A stretch of 64,000 nt of DNA from Clostridium sp. (GCA_029851835.1 JARKVD010000022.1:1-64000); one strand, 5' to 3'; numbered from the stretch's first letter, positions 19,827-29,102 are shown. Notes: generated from the sequence alone by a model not told the origin. Translations and numbers: made by a program.

Positions 19827-20936
19827 TTAAACTATAGTTACTTGAGTTTCTTTATCAAATATGTGTAATAATTCTTTATCCATAGCAAGCTTTATAGTTT
19901 CGCCAGGTTTAGTATTAAATTTACTGTCAAATCTAGCTGTTATAGATATATCCCCAGTTTTTAAGTAAGAATAAACTTCCGCTCCCATTAATTCACTAAT
20001 GTCTACCATGGCTTCAAAAGTAGTATCTTCATTGTTACTAATAAATGAAGCGTCTCTATGAATATTTTCAGGTCTTATTCCAAGTACAACTTCTTTATTT
20101 ACATAGCCTTTATCTTTAAGTGCAGAATATGCTTTATCACTTAGGGCTATGTGAAATTCACTATTTACTGCATATAAAGTGCCATTTTCTTCTTTTAGAG
20201 TAGCATCTATAAAGTTCATTTGAGGTGAACCGATAAATCCTGCGACAAACATATTGCTTGGGTTAGTATAAATCTCTTGAGGGGTTGCCATCTGCTGAAC
20301 TTCACCATCTTTAAGCACAACTATTTTATCAGCCATAGTCATAGCTTCTACCTGATCATGGGTAACATATATGAATGTGCTATCAAGAGCTTTGTGAAGC
20401 TTGCTTATTTCAGCTCTCATAGATGTTCTAAGCTTTGCATCTAGGTTACTTAAGGGCTCATCCATTAAGAAAACTTGAGGATTTCTAACTATAGCACGCC
20501 CTAGGGCAACCCTTTGTCTCTGTCCACCGGATAGAGCTTTAGGTTTTCTATCTAATACTTTTTCTAAATCAAGTATTTTAGCTGCATCTCTAACCTTTTT
20601 ATCTATTTCACTTTTTGGAGTTTTTCTAAGTTTTAATGCAAATGCCATGTTTTCATAAACTGATAGATGAGGGTATAAAGCATAGTTTTGGAAAACCATA
20701 GCTATATCTCTATCTTTAGGATGAACATCATTTACTAGTTTATCACCTATGTATAACTCTCCAGCAGATATATCTTCAAGGCCTGCAATCATTCTAAGAG
20801 TAGTAGATTTACCACATCCAGATGGGCCTACCAAAACGATAAATTCTTTATCTTTAATATCAATATTAATATTTTTTACAGTATAAAAATTATTATTATA
20901 AGATTTACAAATATTTTTTAAAGTTACGTTAGCCAT
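19827..20936 (-). CDS. msmX: Multi-sugar ABC transporter ATPase (MsmX/UgpC/MalK type)
   Basis: A 369-residue ATPase: Walker A GPSGCGKST (37-45), Q loop VFQNYALYPH, signature LSGGQ (135-139), Walker B VFLMDEP (155-161) and the H-loop in YVTHDQVEAM. A C-terminal TOBE/MalK regulatory domain of about 130 residues includes LGIRPENIH. Proteins of this type energise several sugar importers in Firmicutes. The importer at 13954-17020 has no ATPase of its own, so this gene is the natural partner. AAGGAG precedes the ATG. Confidence 0.9.
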   Translation of the reverse strand: MANVTLKNICKSYNNNFYTVKNINIDIKDKEFIVLVGPSGCGKSTTLRMIAGLEDISAGELYIGDKLVNDVHPKDRDIAMVFQNYALYPHLSVYENMAFALKLRKTPKSEIDKKVRDAAKILDLEKVLDRKPKALSGGQRQRVALGRAIVRNPQVFLMDEPLSNLDAKLRTSMRAEISKLHKALDSTFIYVTHDQVEAMTMADKIVVLKDGEVQQMATPQEIYTNPSNMFVAGFIGSPQMNFIDATLKEENGTLYAVNSEFHIALSDKAYSALKDKGYVNKEVVLGIRPENIHRDASFISNNEDTTFEAMVDISELMGAEVYSYLKTGDISITARFDSKFNTKPGETIKLAMDKELLHIFDKETQVTIV

Positions 20937-21046
20937 ATTTTTCTCCTTAGTTCTTTAAATTTCATGAATTTATAATTACACATTAAATAATATTATAAAG
21001 CTATAGTCATAACAATATTCGAAATGACTAAAAATCATATACAAAG

Positions 21047-21222
21047 TGAATGAATATGATAAGGAGTTTCCTTAAGTAAGCATCCAAATCTATGATTTGG
21101 CTAATGCGAACTTACTCCTTTGAATGAATATGATAAGGAGTTTCCTTAAGTGAGTATCCAAATCTAGGATTTGGCTAATACGAACTTACTCCTTTGAATG
21201 AATATGATAAGGAGTTTCCTTA
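21047..21222 (+). repeat. Tandem 74-bp palindromic repeat (two full copies plus a partial)
   Basis: Copies start at 21047 and 21121 and a truncated one at 21195, all with TGAATGAATATGATAAGG. Each full copy can fold as a nested hairpin: AAGGAGT with ACTCCTT, AAGT with ACTT, a 4-bp variable stem, and CCAAATC with GATTTGG around a short loop. The variable stem reads GCAT/ATGC in copy 1 and GTAT/ATAC in copy 2, so pairing is kept. Related single copies occur elsewhere in the window, only between genes. The region 20937-21370 contains no gene. Confidence 0.85.
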
Positions 21223-21261
21223 ATAATTCTTGTTCATATTAATTAATGCAAGTATAATAAT

Positions 21262-21344
21262 TAATACTTAAGTGATACTTCAAATCTATGATTTGATTAG
21301 TATAAATTACTCTACTGAACCAAGGTGAAGTGGAATTTCATAAA
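21262..21344 (+). repeat. Diverged copy of the palindromic repeat
   Basis: Same order of pairing blocks in altered sequence: ATACT with AGTAT and CAAATC with GATTTG, then ATTACTC and GTGGAATTTCATAAA, corresponding to the ACTTACTC and AGGAGTTTCCTTAA parts of the tandem copies. Confidence 0.65.
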
Positions 21345-21370
21345 TAAATTAGTAAAATGGAGTTAAAGAT

Positions 21371-22519
21371 ATGGATAATAAAGAAGAAATATTAAAAATA
21401 CAATGTTATGATGAATTTAAGTGTACAGCTGAAAAATGCAAGTTTACCTGCTGTGAAGGCTGGGATATTGGCATAGATGAAGATACTTATGATAAGTGGA
21501 GCAAAGAGGAGAGCAGTACTGATTATATATTAAATAAGGTTGAAAGTAGAAAGTGTGGAAAGAGAGAAGAGTACTTTATAAATAAAGAAACCCATGAATC
21601 TTGTCCTTTTTTAGATAAAGAAGGATTATGTGAAATTATTAAGAATCATGGAGCTGATTATTTATCTTTAACATGTAGAAGCTTTCCAAGAATGGAAAAT
21701 GTATTGGGTGGGAAAAAAGAGCTTTCTTTATCGTGCTCATGTCCAGAAGTTGTGGAGTTGATTAGCAATATTAATGGTAAGGCTGCATTGATTTCAGATA
21801 ATGGAAATGAAGATAATAGAGATATGTTAGAGGTAAAGATTAGAGGAGCTTTAATTAATACTATTCAGCAGGAAAATCTATCATTAGATCATAAGCTTAT
21901 AGTAAGTTATCAAATGCTTATGGAGTTACTAAAGTATAAGAACTTTGGAAAAGGAGCCCTCCTTAATTCAATAGCTAAGTATGAAAAAAGGGATACTGTT
22001 GAAGAGGTTATAGCTGATTGCAATGAAATAGATGTAGACTTAGAGGCGTCCATTGAAGAAATTAACTATCTATTTATAGATATAATAGAAAATTATAAAG
22101 AGGTATCGGGATTAAAAGAGCTTTTAAGCGATATTTCTGATTTTGCAGAGGAAGCTGACCTTAAAGAACTAGCAGATAAATGGCAGGAGTTTAGGGCTTC
22201 CTTTGAACAATATGATATACTTATGGAAAACTGCGGGGTCTCAAAGGTTATAGGCAGTTGTGTAAGCAGTGATTTAAAAGAAATGATTATTGCCTTTGAA
22301 CTTATTATATTGGAGTATTTATTAGTTAGATATGCTGTATTTATGAAATATTGTATGAGTGACAATGAAGAATTAAAGCTTCAAGATATAAAGGATTATA
22401 TAGTGGCGTTCTCAAGAGTAATTGGGAATAATACAGAAGCTGCCATTGAGTTTATTAAGGACGGATTTGGAGATGCTGTTTTAGAAATAGGATATCTTTG
22501 CTTTATTACCTTATTTTAA
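21371..22519 (+). CDS. FliB-like protein (flagellin lysine-N-methylase family)
   Basis: A 382-residue protein with the family's N-terminal Cys-rich signature: Cys12, 18, 23, 27 and 28 in CYDEFKC, CKFTCCEGWDIGID, then CPFLDKEGLCEI and LTCRSFPR. The rest is helical with no clear domain. FliB in Salmonella is associated with methylation of flagellin lysines; the Cys pattern suggests a metal or Fe-S site. No flagellar genes are in the window, so in this organism it may act on another surface protein. It is a single gene with its own terminator and no near operon partner. Confidence 0.75.
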   Translation: MDNKEEILKIQCYDEFKCTAEKCKFTCCEGWDIGIDEDTYDKWSKEESSTDYILNKVESRKCGKREEYFINKETHESCPFLDKEGLCEIIKNHGADYLSLTCRSFPRMENVLGGKKELSLSCSCPEVVELISNINGKAALISDNGNEDNRDMLEVKIRGALINTIQQENLSLDHKLIVSYQMLMELLKYKNFGKGALLNSIAKYEKRDTVEEVIADCNEIDVDLEASIEEINYLFIDIIENYKEVSGLKELLSDISDFAEEADLKELADKWQEFRASFEQYDILMENCGVSKVIGSCVSSDLKEMIIAFELIILEYLLVRYAVFMKYCMSDNEELKLQDIKDYIVAFSRVIGNNTEAAIEFIKDGFGDAVLEIGYLCFITLF

Positions 22520-22522
22520 TTG

Positions 22523-22558
22523 AAAAATTCCTGAGAAGTTATTTCTCAGGAATTTTTA
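22523..22558 (+). terminator. Intrinsic terminator
   Basis: A 15-bp perfect stem (AAAAATTCCTGAGAA with TTCTCAGGAATTTTT) around a five-base loop, directly after the FliB-like gene. Confidence 0.85.
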
Positions 22559-22656
22559 TATACTAAAACAACAGCATAAAGAAAAAAGGAAATTACTTAA
22601 ACTTAGCGAAAGTTATATTAGTTTATAAAACTTATGGATTGATAGGAGGAAAATTT

Positions 22657-23520
22657 ATGAGTAATAAGTTAAGAACTAATAAAGATAAAGTTGTGAAATG
22701 GTCAGTGATGGGTAAAATACATCATCCAATAGGAGGAGGATATAGAATTACCCATGATGGAAATCCAATGATTTTACCAGCTACCGGTGGGATTTCTTAC
22801 AATGTGAAAATTGGTGATTCTGCATTTGGCTGGGCTGGAGACCACGTAGAGCCAGGAGTTTCTATAAGAAATGAAAATAAAGATGAAAATGCAGCGCTAA
22901 TGACTTTTGCTTGTATTGGAAATGAGGCAAAGGTTGTTTCAGGGGAAGCAGCTGGCGAAAAGGGATATGTAACTGGAATGCATGGTGGAATTGATCATGT
23001 GCTAATATGTTTTGAGCAGTCTACTTTAGAGAAGCTTACAATTGATGATAAAATAATGGTCAAAGCTTATGGTCAAGGATTAAAGCTAGAAGATTATCCA
23101 GAGATCCAATTAATGAGTATTGATCCAGATTTATTTGAAAATATAAATATAACAGAGAAAGATGGAAAGCTTCAAGTGCCAGTTGTGGCAGTGGTACCAC
23201 CATATTTAATGGGTTCAGGTATTGGCTCTGCTAGTGCATATACGGGAGATTATGATATTATGACTGCTGATGAAGCAGAAATAAAAAGATTAGGACTAGA
23301 TAAATTAAAATTTGGGGATTTAGTTTTATTACAGGACTGTGATAATTCTTATGGAAGAGGATATTTAAAAGGTGCTGTAAGTGTTGGAGTAATTGTGCAT
23401 AGTGATTGTGTTAAGGCTGGTCATGGACCAGGAGTTACAACAATTATGGTGAGCAAGGGTTCAAATATTGAAGCTGTAATTGATGAAAATGCAAATATCG
23501 GTAATTTCATGATAAAATAA
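22657..23520 (+). CDS. DUF4438-family protein of unknown function
   Basis: A 287-residue soluble protein that I recognise as the DUF4438 family, conserved in clostridia and Thermotogae with no assigned role. Gly-rich conserved segments include HHPIGGGYRITHDGNP, VTGMHGGIDHV and GRGYLKGAVSVGVIVHSD. The start ATG 22657 is chosen for the GGAGGA eight bases upstream; the open frame reaches back to 22639. No signal peptide. It is followed 46 bases later by a TatD hydrolase, possibly co-transcribed. Confidence 0.75.
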   Translation: MSNKLRTNKDKVVKWSVMGKIHHPIGGGYRITHDGNPMILPATGGISYNVKIGDSAFGWAGDHVEPGVSIRNENKDENAALMTFACIGNEAKVVSGEAAGEKGYVTGMHGGIDHVLICFEQSTLEKLTIDDKIMVKAYGQGLKLEDYPEIQLMSIDPDLFENINITEKDGKLQVPVVAVVPPYLMGSGIGSASAYTGDYDIMTADEAEIKRLGLDKLKFGDLVLLQDCDNSYGRGYLKGAVSVGVIVHSDCVKAGHGPGVTTIMVSKGSNIEAVIDENANIGNFMIK

Positions 23521-23566
23521 ATTTTAGTTGTAGGAGTAATGTGGTAGATAAGCTAAGGAGAAGAAT

Positions 23567-24319
23567 ATGTATGTAGATGCACACAATCATTTAGATTTTT
23601 ATGGTAAGAATATAGAAAACGCTATAAAGGAGATAAATGAAAATAAGATTATTACATTAGCAAATAGTATGGATGTTAACAGCTATATACTGAACAAGGG
23701 ATATGCAAAAAAAAGTGAATATATTATTCCCACATTTGGTATTCATCCTAATAGTGTTGCTGAATTCAATGGACAGCTAAAAGAATTAATTCCATATATT
23801 GAAGAAAGTAAACTTATTGGAGAGATTGGATTAGATTTTTTATGGGTAGAGGATAGAACCTTAGATTCTAAGCAAAGAGAGATATTTTATTTCATTTTGG
23901 ATGAAGCAATAAAAAGAAGTAAATATGTTTCTGTTCATACTAAAAATGCTGAGAAAGAGATATATGAAGCTCTTAAAGGGAGGAAATATAACAAGGTTAT
24001 TATTCATTGGTATAGCGGACCCTTAGATATTCTAGAAAATCTTATAGATCTAGGCTGTTACTTTACTATAAGTGTTGATTTAGGATATTCAAATCTCACA
24101 GAAGAAGTATTAAAGAAAATTCCTATGGAGAGATTATTAGTAGAGACAGACGGACCGACAGCACTAGAGTGGATTAATGGAAAATATGCATATCCAAGTG
24201 AGATTAAAAATGTAGTTAAAAAGGTAGCAGAGTATAAGAAGATAAAAGAAGAGGAGCTAATTGATATAATTTATAATAATTTCAGCAGAATTCTAAATGA
24301 GGTAAATATGATTCATTAA
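23567..24319 (+). CDS. TatD-family metal-dependent hydrolase
   Basis: A 250-residue TIM-barrel amidohydrolase relative. Metal and active-site features: DAHNHLD (His6, His8), IGEIGLDF, VHTKNA, VIIHWYSG and VETDGPT. TatD proteins are 3'-5' nucleases or nucleic-acid repair and quality-control enzymes. The sequence is a diverged member: the usual second-strand HCF motif is replaced by HWYSG. AAGGAG precedes the ATG. Confidence 0.8.
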   Translation: MYVDAHNHLDFYGKNIENAIKEINENKIITLANSMDVNSYILNKGYAKKSEYIIPTFGIHPNSVAEFNGQLKELIPYIEESKLIGEIGLDFLWVEDRTLDSKQREIFYFILDEAIKRSKYVSVHTKNAEKEIYEALKGRKYNKVIIHWYSGPLDILENLIDLGCYFTISVDLGYSNLTEEVLKKIPMERLLVETDGPTALEWINGKYAYPSEIKNVVKKVAEYKKIKEEELIDIIYNNFSRILNEVNMIH

Positions 24320-24338
24320 ACATTCATGCAATGTGTCA

Positions 24339-24368
24339 TTGACAAAATAGGGAATTCTCAGTTACTAT
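24339..24368 (+). promoter_or_regulatory. Sigma-A promoter of the thi transport operon
   Basis: TTGACA at 24339-24344 and TACTAT at 24363-24368 with an 18-bp spacer, about 30 bases before the TPP aptamer. Confidence 0.5.
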
Positions 24369-24397
24369 GAATTTAATAATTGATTTCATAAAGAACT

Positions 24398-24481
24398 TAT
24401 CTGGGGAGGCTTTTGAGCCTGAGAGGAAATGAAAATTTCGACCCATAGTGACCTGATTTGGATAATGCCAACGTAGGAAGA
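24398..24481 (+). ncRNA. TPP (THI-box) riboswitch aptamer
   Basis: Contains the conserved blocks CTGGGGAGGC, GCCTGAGAGG, GACCCAT, then GACCTGATTTGGATAATGCC and AACGTAGGAAG, in canonical order. It lies upstream of a pyrimidine-precursor importer, the expected target. With TPP bound, the terminator at 24521-24558 should form and switch off the operon. Confidence 0.93.
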
Positions 24482-24520
24482 TAGTAAATAGATATATAAA
24501 TTATTTAAGAATTATCTAAA

Positions 24521-24558
24521 CGTATAGTTTTCAAAGAAGGGAAACTATACGTTTTTTT
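24521..24558 (+). terminator. Riboswitch expression-platform terminator
   Basis: The stem CGTATAGTTT with AAACTATACG is followed by seven T, between the TPP aptamer and the thiX-like start codon. Confidence 0.85.
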
Positions 24559-24597
24559 ATTTGTGGATGATAACTAAAGAAGAAAGGAGGAAAACTA

Positions 24598-25362
24598 ATG
24601 AAGAAAACTAAGTCTATTTTGGATATAAGCCTGCCGATTTTATTTATGGCTGCCTTGTTGGTGCTATGGGAGTTAATAATAAATTTGGGAGGCATAGAGA
24701 AATACATAATGCCCGCTCCTAGTGATATTGCTATAGCTTTGTTTAAGGATTTTAATGCTATGGTACCCCACATAATGGCAACTTTATATGAGAGTGCTGT
24801 AGGATTTGGGATAGCAGTCATATTAGCTCTTGTACTAGCAATAATTATGGATTTATTACCTATGGTAAAAAAGGCAGTATACCCAGTTTTTATTGTATCC
24901 CAGACAGTTCCAGTAATAGCTTTAGCGCCTTTATTTATTATTTGGTTTGGTTTTGGAACTTTACCTAAAATAATCGTGGTTGTGATAGTTTGTTTCTTCC
25001 CAATTGTAGTTAGCATTTCAGATGGGTTAGAAAATGTAGATAAGGATTTAATTAATCACTTTAAATTAATGGGAGCATCTAAGCTTAAACGATTTTTTCA
25101 TCTAAAGCTGCCTTATGGAATAATAAACTTTTTTTCAGGCCTTAGGATTGCGGCTACCTACAGTATTATGGGAGCAGTAATAGGCGAATGGCTTGGAGGG
25201 GATAAAGGTCTGGGAGTATATATGACGAGAGCTAGAAGTACCTATGCTTTAGATAAAATGTTTGCAGCAATAGTTGTTATTGTACTTATGAGTATGGCAA
25301 TTTTCTATATTATTGGAATTATAGAGAGCATATGTACACCTTGGAATAGGGAGAACAAATAA
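24598..25362 (+). CDS. thiX: ABC permease for thiamine-pyrimidine precursor (ThiX-like)
   Basis: A 254-residue membrane permease of the nitrate/taurine/HMP importer class (BPD_transp_1) with about six helices. The EAA-like loop is NHFKLMGASKLKRFFHLKLP. The AAAGGAGG site is strong. It is first in a three-gene operon under the TPP riboswitch, followed by a THI5-like binding protein and an ATPase. The assigned role, uptake of HMP-type thiamine precursors such as formyl-aminopyrimidine, rests on that context. Confidence 0.88.
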   Translation: MKKTKSILDISLPILFMAALLVLWELIINLGGIEKYIMPAPSDIAIALFKDFNAMVPHIMATLYESAVGFGIAVILALVLAIIMDLLPMVKKAVYPVFIVSQTVPVIALAPLFIIWFGFGTLPKIIVVVIVCFFPIVVSISDGLENVDKDLINHFKLMGASKLKRFFHLKLPYGIINFFSGLRIAATYSIMGAVIGEWLGGDKGLGVYMTRARSTYALDKMFAAIVVIVLMSMAIFYIIGIIESICTPWNRENK

Positions 25363-25402
25363 AAAATACAAAAAATACTAAAGAGCAAAGGGGATTAAAG
25401 TA

Positions 25403-26404
25403 ATGAAAAAGAAGATAGTCTCATTAGTTGCCCTTGGACTAAGTTCTGTTTTATTTTTAAGCGGATGCGGTTCTAAGAGTGATAAGGTAGAAGGTAATGG
25501 ATTAGAAAAGGTAAAACTTATACTGGATTGGACACCTAATACAAACCATACAGGTTTTTATGTAGCAAAAGAATTAGGATATTATGAGGAGTTAGGCCTT
25601 GATGTTGAAATAATTCAGCCATCAGAAGGTTCTTCATTACAGCTAATAGCGGCAGGAAAAGGAGATTTTGCTGTAAGTTATCAAGAAGATTTAACTTATG
25701 CAAAGGCTTCAGATGAACCGCTGCCTGTAAAAGCTATAGCAGCAATCATCCAGCATAACACTTCAGGATTTGCTTCTCCAAAAGAAAAGAACATTGAAAC
25801 TGTGAAGGATTTTGAAGGCAAAGTTTACGGTGGATATGGCGGACCAAGCGAGAGAGCAATATTAGAAGCTGTAATGGAAAAGAATGGGGCTGATTTTTCG
25901 AAGCTAACTACAGTAGATGTAGGAAGTGAAGATTTCTTCATAGCTACAAAGAACAATATAGATTTTGAGTGGACTTTTGAAGGATGGACAAATATCTCTG
26001 CTAAGTTAAGAAATTTTGAAATTAACTATATTCCATTAAGAGAATTAGATGAAAGATTGGATTATTACACACCGATAATAGCTTCCTCTGAAAAAGTTTT
26101 ATTAGAGAAGAAAGATATGGTTTTAAAATTCATGGAGGCAACTACAAAGGGCTATGAATATGCTATTGAAAACCCAGAAGAATCGGCAAAAATATTAGTT
26201 AAGGATGTTCCAGAAATAGATGAAGCATTAGCTATAGAAAGCCAGAAATTCTTAGCAAAAGAATATAAAGCAGATGCAAATAGATGGGGAGAAATGAAGG
26301 ATAGTGTTTGGAATAACTATACTCAATTTCTTCTAGAAAATAATCTTATAAAAGAAAATTTAGAAGCAAGTGAGGCTTATACAAATGAGTTCCTGCCAAA
26401 GTAA
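25403..26404 (+). CDS. thiY: NMT1/THI5-like binding lipoprotein (ThiY-like)
   Basis: A 333-residue lipoprotein with lipobox LSGC, Cys at 22. The mature start [20 protein letters not shown] is the hallmark of NMT1/THI5-like proteins that bind the HMP or formylaminopyrimidine moiety. [16 protein letters not shown] lies in the ligand cleft region. AGGGG precedes the ATG. It functions outside the membrane and delivers ligand to the ThiX-like permease. Its 3' end overlaps the start of the ATPase gene by 20 bases. Confidence 0.92.
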   Translation: MKKKIVSLVALGLSSVLFLSGCGSKSDKVEGNGLEKVKLILDWTPNTNHTGFYVAKELGYYEELGLDVEIIQPSEGSSLQLIAAGKGDFAVSYQEDLTYAKASDEPLPVKAIAAIIQHNTSGFASPKEKNIETVKDFEGKVYGGYGGPSERAILEAVMEKNGADFSKLTTVDVGSEDFFIATKNNIDFEWTFEGWTNISAKLRNFEINYIPLRELDERLDYYTPIIASSEKVLLEKKDMVLKFMEATTKGYEYAIENPEESAKILVKDVPEIDEALAIESQKFLAKEYKADANRWGEMKDSVWNNYTQFLLENNLIKENLEASEAYTNEFLPK

Positions 26405-27113
26405 AATCAGTTTAAAGAATATAAGTAAGTCCTATGATGATATGAAAATATTACAGGATATAAGCTTTCAGGTAAATGAAGGTGAACTTGTTTCCATTGT
26501 AGGACCATCTGGCAGTGGGAAAAGCACTATATTTAATATAATAACAAAGCTAACGGATATAGATGGTGGAGAAGCTGAAATTAATGGAAGAGTAAGCTAT
26601 ATGTATCAAAAAGATATGATGGTTCCTTGGAAAAAGGTCATAGATAATATTGCAATTCCTCTTGTACTTAAAGGAATGAAGAAAAGTGAAGCTCGAACTG
26701 AAGTGGAGAAGTATATTAAAACATTTGGACTGCAGGGGTTTGAGTATAAATATCCAACTCAGTTATCAGGAGGAATGAAACAGAGAGCAAATTTTCTTAA
26801 GACATTCCTTACTTCTAATGAAATCATGCTTTTGGATGAACCTTTTGGAGCTTTGGATTCAATAACAAGAAAAAATCTTCAAAAGTGGCTAATTGATTTA
26901 AAGAAAAAGACTAATTCTACAATACTATTTATTACCCATGATATAGATGAGGCTATTTTAATTTCAGATAGAGTTTATGTTGTATCTGAAAAGCCTGCAG
27001 TTATTAAAGGTGAAATAAAAATTCAGCTTCCAGAGGGGAAAAAAGAAGAAATTTCATTGTGTGAAGAATATATAGATATTAAAAGGAGTTTAATAAAGCT
27101 TCTAGAAAACTAG
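26385..27113 (+). CDS. thiZ: ABC ATPase of the pyrimidine-precursor importer (ThiZ-like)
   Basis: About 242 residues: Walker [11 protein letters not shown] loop [11 protein letters not shown], signature LSGGMKQR, Walker [13 protein letters not shown] and H loop FITHDIDEA. These are features of the nitrate/taurine/HMP ATPase class. I choose ATG 26385, which has GAGG ten bases upstream and overlaps the thiY end, rather than the in-frame GTG at 26370. It closes the riboswitch-controlled operon and is followed by a strong terminator. Confidence 0.9.
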   Translation: MSSCQSKISLKNISKSYDDMKILQDISFQVNEGELVSIVGPSGSGKSTIFNIITKLTDIDGGEAEINGRVSYMYQKDMMVPWKKVIDNIAIPLVLKGMKKSEARTEVEKYIKTFGLQGFEYKYPTQLSGGMKQRANFLKTFLTSNEIMLLDEPFGALDSITRKNLQKWLIDLKKKTNSTILFITHDIDEAILISDRVYVVSEKPAVIKGEIKIQLPEGKKEEISLCEEYIDIKRSLIKLLEN

Positions 27114-27146
27114 AATTAATGAAGTGAAATTATGATATTTAAGGTA

Positions 27147-27201
27147 AAAAGCACTTATAATCAGCATTGAATTTGAAGGCTGATTATAAGTGCTTTTTTT
27201 T
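27147..27201 (+). terminator. Intrinsic terminator of the thi operon
   Basis: A perfect 20-bp stem starts AAAAAGCACTTATAATCAGC, has a 13-base loop and ends in a run of T. Confidence 0.9.
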
Positions 27202-27387
27202 ATTTTAGTTATAAAAATATTGACATGATACTGTAAAGAGAGGATGATTAAGGTATATAATGAATTATATTACATTTAATGTAGGTGCGTTATAAAGAGA
27301 GGGGATGGGACCGAGATAGTATTTTAAAGCATTATAATTATCAGTATAAAAATGTTGAAAGAACCTTATAAGGAAGGGTGATATTAC

Positions 27388-28440
27388 ATGACTATTTCTT
27401 TCGGTGAATTTATTAATCAGATAATACATAATGTACCTCTATTAATAACTACTATTTTAACCTTGGGAGTAATTTTAGTTAATGGATGGACGGATGCGCC
27501 CAATGCTATTGCCACATGTGTTTCTACAAGAGCAATAAAACCGAAAGCAGCAATTTTAATGGCTGCTATTTTTAATTTTTTTGGAGTATTTGTCATGACT
27601 ATGATAAATGCTAACGTTGCACAGACTATTTATAAAATGGTTGATTTTGGTGGAGATCCACAGATAGCTTTAGTAGCATTATGTGCGGCTTTGTTTGCAA
27701 TTGTTGTTTGGGCAACAGCAGCATGGTATTTTGGGATTCCTACCAGTGAAAGCCATGCGTTAATTGCGGGATTGTCTGGTGCAGCCATAGCTCTTCAAGG
27801 AGGATTAAGTGGAATAAATGGTTCAGAATGGATAAAAGTTGTATATGGATTGGTTTTATCTACTGTATTAGGATTTTCAATGGGTTGGATAACAGTGAAA
27901 ATAATTGAGTTTATATGTAAGGGTTTTGATAGAAGAAAAACAGTAGGCCCATTTCAAGGAGCTCAAATTTGTGGTGGTGCTGCAATGGCATTTATGCATG
28001 GTGCTCAAGATGGACAAAAATTTATGGGCGTTTTTATGTTAGGGATATTTTTAGCTAAAGGACAAGCTGTTGCTAGTAACTTTGTAATTCCATTATGGTT
28101 GATGATTTTAAGCTCGGCGGTTATGGCTTTTGGAACGTCAATAGGTGGATATAAAATTATTAAGGCTGTAGGAATGGATATGGTAAAACTGGAGACATAT
28201 CAAGGGTTTGCAGCAGATGTAGCAGCAGCGGGATGCCTTCTTGTTTCTTCAGTAACAGGCATTCCAGTTAGTACTACACACACTAAAACAACTGCTATCA
28301 TGGGAGTTGGAGCAGCGAGAAGACTTAGTTCTGTAAACTGGGCAGTAGTTAAGGAAATGGTTTGGACATGGGTTCTTACTTTTCCGGGGTGTGGAGTTAT
28401 AGGATTTTTAATGGCAAAAGTTTTCATTTCAATTTTCTAG
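27388..28440 (+). CDS. pit: PiT-family inorganic phosphate transporter
   Basis: A 350-residue low-affinity phosphate:cation symporter of the inner membrane. Both PiT signature repeats are visible: NGWTDAPNAIATCVSTRAIKP near the N terminus and MAFMHGAQDGQKFMG in the second half. SVTGIPVSTTHTKT is also present. AAGGAAGG precedes the ATG. It is followed 33 bases later by a DUF47 gene, the standard partner of bacterial PiT transporters. Confidence 0.93.
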   Translation: MTISFGEFINQIIHNVPLLITTILTLGVILVNGWTDAPNAIATCVSTRAIKPKAAILMAAIFNFFGVFVMTMINANVAQTIYKMVDFGGDPQIALVALCAALFAIVVWATAAWYFGIPTSESHALIAGLSGAAIALQGGLSGINGSEWIKVVYGLVLSTVLGFSMGWITVKIIEFICKGFDRRKTVGPFQGAQICGGAAMAFMHGAQDGQKFMGVFMLGIFLAKGQAVASNFVIPLWLMILSSAVMAFGTSIGGYKIIKAVGMDMVKLETYQGFAADVAAAGCLLVSSVTGIPVSTTHTKTTAIMGVGAARRLSSVNWAVVKEMVWTWVLTFPGCGVIGFLMAKVFISIF

Positions 28441-28473
28441 ACGAGAGACATATTTAGAAAGGAAGTATATAAA

Positions 28474-29097
28474 ATGGCAAAGAGAAAAGGCAATGATTAC
28501 TTTGAAATGATGGCAGAACTAGTGACATATTCATGTGAGTCAGCTTCTTTACTTAATGAAATATTAAAGGAGTTTGATGCAACACAATTGGAAAGTAAGT
28601 TAGAAAAAATGCATGAAATAGAGCATACCGCTGATTTGAAAAAACATGATATGATGAATAAATTAGTTAAAGAATTCATAACTCCAATTGAAAGAGGAGA
28701 TATAATAGAATTATCTCATCAAGTTGATAATGTAACGGATGCAGTAGAAGATGTGTTAGTTAGATTATATATGTTTAATATAACGACTCTTAGAAGTGAA
28801 GCTTTAGAGTTTTGTACTATAATTATTGAAAGTTGTACAAAGCTTAAAAAACTAATGAACGAATTCCATAATTATAAGAAGTCTACTTTAATTAGAGAGT
28901 TAATAATTGATATAAATGCTTTAGAAGAAGAAGCTGATAGATTATATACTAGAAGTATGAGGAGATTGTTTACAACTTCAACAGATCCTATAGAGATTAC
29001 AACGTGGAAGGATAATTTCTATTTTCTTGAAAAGTGTTGTGATGCTTGTGAGGCGGTAGCCGATGTAGTTGAATGTGTTATAATGAAAAATTCATAA
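28474..29097 (+). CDS. DUF47/PhoU-like accessory protein of the phosphate transporter
   Basis: A 207-residue helical protein of the DUF47 (YkaA/PitR-like) family, related to PhoU. Typical segments: IEHTADLKKHDMMNKLVKEF, TPIERGDIIELSHQVDNVTD and EVLVRLYMF-like helices. It probably binds metal clusters and modulates the upstream Pit transporter. AAAGGAAG precedes the ATG. The two-gene operon ends at the hairpin at 29103. Confidence 0.9.
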   Translation: MAKRKGNDYFEMMAELVTYSCESASLLNEILKEFDATQLESKLEKMHEIEHTADLKKHDMMNKLVKEFITPIERGDIIELSHQVDNVTDAVEDVLVRLYMFNITTLRSEALEFCTIIIESCTKLKKLMNEFHNYKKSTLIRELIIDINALEEEADRLYTRSMRRLFTTSTDPIEITTWKDNFYFLEKCCDACEAVADVVECVIMKNS

Positions 29098-29102
29098 AAA
29101 TT

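Noticed and set aside
21047-21222. Tandem repeats that could be a short CRISPR array
   Set aside because: The 74-bp units are direct copies with no variable spacers and no cas genes nearby; they are long hairpin repeats.
24531-25016. Minus-strand open frame inside the thiX-like gene
   Set aside because: It overlaps the riboswitch terminator and thiX, and the translation has no family features.
27220-27261. TTGACA and TATAAT before the pit gene as a promoter
   Set aside because: The 30-bp spacing is too long for a sigma-A promoter.
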